Shown here: positions 62,164-64,000 of the stretch, piece by piece
Numbering within the stretch: position 1 is the first letter of the stretch
Layout: each line of letters begins with the position of its first letter
Assembly: GCA_964518875.1 (NCBI GenBank)
Contig: CAZFHI010000007.1
Location: 5,396-69,395, forward strand
Origin: DTU024 sp964518875
GTDB taxonomy: Bacteria > Bacillota > Clostridia > Christensenellales > Aristaeellaceae
DNA: 64,000 nt
Reading direction: 5' to 3'
The notes under the pieces: model-generated
What the model saw: only the letters and a program-made list of their open reading frames with translations
Told to the model about the DNA's origin: nothing
Databases searched by the model: none
Position numbers and translations under genes: made by a program

Positions 62164-63432
62164 TTATTTGCCCTGAAGCGATGCGTTTGAAAGCTTGACG
62201 CATTCATCCCATGCTTCATCTACTGTCATTTCATCAGCGGCTGCCTTTTCGATAGCTGCTTTTAAGAATGTGCGTATATCAGCGGCGCCCTGCACTGCCG
62301 GCAGCGAGCCTGCGTTTTTAAGGTTTGCGTCTACCGCTTTAAGGGAGCGTACTGCAAGATTGTCCTGAGAAACGAACGCTTTGTAGCTGTCTGTTTCCTT
62401 GGTCCAGGAATAAGGAGCAAGCGCTGTTACTGCTTCTACCCAGCCGGAGTTTACGTCGGCAGATATGAAGTATTTTACAAATTCATAGGCGGCTTCTGCG
62501 CGATCGTCATCGTCATAGTAGAATACGATAGGGCCGCGGTTCCAGCTTGGGTACCAGGTTTCGCTTGGGGCGGGAGCCATTTCGAATTCAAAGCCGTCCG
62601 GAGTGATGTAAGGATAGCCTGCGCATGAACCCATGTAGCATGCTACTGTGCCGGAGTTAAAGTCGTTAGAGAAGTAGTCGCCGCTTGATTTGATGGCGAA
62701 ATAGCCCTTCTTTGCCATGTCGACTACCCAAGCTATCTTTTCGCGTACCTCGGGAGTGTCAAACAGCACTACTTTGTTTTCAACGTCAATGTAGCCTGCG
62801 CCTTCGGTTCCCATAATAAGCATCTGCAGGAAGTCTATCATGCTGTCAATGCCGAAGCCGGGTATGTCTTTCTTTTCCTTTATTGTCGCGCAGATCTGTT
62901 CCATCTCTTCCCAGGTTTCAGGAACTTTAAGGTCGAGCTCTTCAAAGAGGTCTTTGTTGTAGAAAAGTATGGGGCCTGTTGTGTAGGCGGGAAGGTAGTG
63001 GATAATCCCGTCTGTGAACGCCTTGACTTCGCCGTTCATAACGCCGGGAGCCAGGGATTCGTCGAAGCCCTCTATGCCGATTTCAGGGTCGTAGATGTAC
63101 TGGCTTAAGTCTGCAAGCTGGCCTGCTTCAACATACTTTGCGGCTTCAGAAGCGTAGTTGAATATGATGTCCGGGCCTATGCCTTCGTTTACAGCGCTGT
63201 AAACGGAATCGGTAAAGCCTGAATAGGGCTGGGTGAGGGCTTCAACTTCTATTTTGTCCTGTGAAGCGTTAAAGCCTTCAACGGCCTTGTTGATGTACTC
63301 TTCCTGGCCCTTTGTAAACGTGTGCCAGATTGTAACCTTGATCTTGTCTTCTGCTGATGCGGGCATTATGCCAAGCAGCATAACGGCGAGCATTAAGCAG
63401 GCAAGCAACCTTGTAATGCTTTTACGGTTCAT
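62164..63432 (-). CDS. Extracellular solute-binding protein, family 1 (carbohydrate ABC transporter)
   Basis: 422-aa exported binding protein and first gene of the operon. The signal peptide (ARG-LYS region, core LLACLMLAVMLLGIMP, cleavage after about SAE at residue 28) has no lipobox Cys at the cut site. VTIWHTFTKGQEEYINKAVEGFNAS, EVEALTQPYSGFTDSVYSAVNEGIGPDIIFN and DDRAEAAYEFVKYFISADVNSGW fit SBP_bac_1. The AGGAGG-like site GGAGGACTAAA precedes the ATG. Likely a sugar or oligosaccharide receptor; the glycerol kinase in the window makes glycerol-3-phosphate (Ugp-like) one untested possibility. Confidence 0.93.
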   Translation of the reverse strand: MNRKSITRLLACLMLAVMLLGIMPASAEDKIKVTIWHTFTKGQEEYINKAVEGFNASQDKIEVEALTQPYSGFTDSVYSAVNEGIGPDIIFNYASEAAKYVEAGQLADLSQYIYDPEIGIEGFDESLAPGVMNGEVKAFTDGIIHYLPAYTTGPILFYNKDLFEELDLKVPETWEEMEQICATIKEKKDIPGFGIDSMIDFLQMLIMGTEGAGYIDVENKVVLFDTPEVREKIAWVVDMAKKGYFAIKSSGDYFSNDFNSGTVACYMGSCAGYPYITPDGFEFEMAPAPSETWYPSWNRGPIVFYYDDDDRAEAAYEFVKYFISADVNSGWVEAVTALAPYSWTKETDSYKAFVSQDNLAVRSLKAVDANLKNAGSLPAVQGAADIRTFLKAAIEKAAADEMTVDEAWDECVKLSNASLQGK

Positions 63433-63543
63433 TTTAGTCCTCCTGATAATTTTTTGTCGGGCAAGCTTTTGCCCGCGGATTCAATTTAAGTTTACATCAA
63501 GCAGCGTATATTGGCAATGCGAAGCAAGAGCTTTTTTTACCCG

Positions 63544-63572
63544 ATTATACATATTGTGTAAAAAGGAGACAA
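63544..63572 (-). promoter_or_regulatory. Promoter of the carbohydrate ABC operon
   Basis: On the minus strand TTGTCT (63567-63572) and TATAAT (63544-63549) are 17 bp apart, about 110 bp upstream of the binding-protein start. Confidence 0.5.
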
Positions 63573-63762
63573 AATTTATGCGTTAATTCAGTAAAAGATA
63601 TTATAAAATTTATATAAATATAAAAACATAGTAACTCATCTGCGCGCTTAAAAACGCTTTATTTTTTCTGTTTAATGCTCAAATATGTGTTGTAGCATTA
63701 CATGGCGTTAAGTAAATATTTATACGAGTTATATTAGCTTTCATTTGCGAAAATCAGAATAT

Positions 63763-63795
63763 AAAAAGCCGCTGAAAAGCTACATCTTTCAACGG
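63763..63795 (-). terminator. Terminator of the tRNA-Thr gene
   Basis: CCGTTGAAAG and CTTTTCAGCGG pair around a short loop on the minus strand, followed by a five-T run (CTTTTTATA). Confidence 0.6.
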
Positions 63796-63802
63796 TTTTA
63801 AG

Positions 63803-63878
<76 letters not shown>

Positions 63879-63890
63879 GAAACAAAGCGG

Positions 63891-63919
63891 ATTATACAAT
63901 AAGCGCGTGTAAATTGCAA
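63891..63919 (-). promoter_or_regulatory. Promoter of tRNA-Thr
   Basis: On the minus strand TTGCAA (63914-63919) and TATAAT (63891-63896) are 17 bp apart, ending about 13 bp before the tRNA 5' end. Confidence 0.6.
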
Positions 63920-64000
63920 GCGAAAACAAAAAATCTACTTTCAAAATTTGTAGCTTTACAATAGATGTGAGACTGAAAGCTGAGAAAAAAGCGATCGAGT

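Overview
The window looks like part of the chromosome of an uncultured anaerobic member of the Bacillota (Clostridia), most likely from an animal gut; this is inference. Supporting it are a short Clostridia-style SRP RNA, a CDP-alcohol pgsA/rimO/recA block, an ABC-2/GntR cassette relic, a PucR-type regulator, a CofE-like protein with no F420 pathway nearby, and several carbohydrate ABC systems. Most of the window has moderate GC content and tightly packed, translationally coupled operons. Two stretches (about 18.1-20.0 kb and 41.7-54.5 kb) are visibly AT-richer and look acquired.

Layout. 1-3.7 kb: the end of an exported beta-propeller protein, then glycerol kinase. 3.8-10.9 kb: a leftward operon of a DUF624-like membrane protein, a methyltransferase, Hsp33, a HEAT-like protein, a zinc-ribbon/TPR membrane protein and FtsH, which together suggest a protein quality-control and envelope unit. 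11.1-13.5 kb: a NatA/NatB-like ABC exporter whose ATPase carries a one-base frameshift in a T run. 13.6-15.0 kb: an orphan PduL and a CofE-like ligase. 15.2-17.9 kb: the TldD/TldE protease pair. 18.0-20.1 kb: a prophage-derived cassette bracketed by imperfect 86-bp direct repeats. 20.1-25.6 kb: phosphoglucomutase, deoxyribose-phosphate aldolase, thioredoxin and leucyl-tRNA synthetase. 26.3-28.0 kb: a six-repeat peptidoglycan-binding protein. 28.1-41.6 kb: housekeeping and DNA-maintenance operons (radA; thiN; a NahK-like kinase; rimO-pgsA-cinA-recA-traX; a flavin reductase; polA-coaE-lytic transglycosylase-family 5 solute-binding protein).

41.7-54.5 kb: an AT-rich accessory island. Its core (42.3-52.6 kb) is a carbohydrate-use locus: two ABC permeases, a solute-binding protein, two paralogous SIS-domain proteins, an unrecognised 259-aa protein, a Gfo/Idh/MocA oxidoreductase, a TIM-barrel hydrolase-like protein, a GntR-headed/LacI-bodied regulator and a PfkB sugar kinase. 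It has no ATPase of its own. Its right end (52.6-54.3 kb) is a decayed YtrA-type GntR/ABC-ATPase/permease operon readable as fragments.

54.5-64 kb: glyA, the SRP RNA, a CtpA-type S41 protease with its PucR-type regulator, a complete four-gene carbohydrate ABC operon (including an MsmX/UgpC-type ATPase that could also energise the island transporter), and tRNA-Thr(GGU). All three solute-binding proteins have signal peptides but no lipobox cysteine, which is unusual for a monoderm.

The best candidates for undescribed biology are the island sugar pathway built around the SIS pair and the unknown 259-aa protein, and the small phage-derived cassette ending in a GNAT-like protein plus a tiny possible immunity partner.
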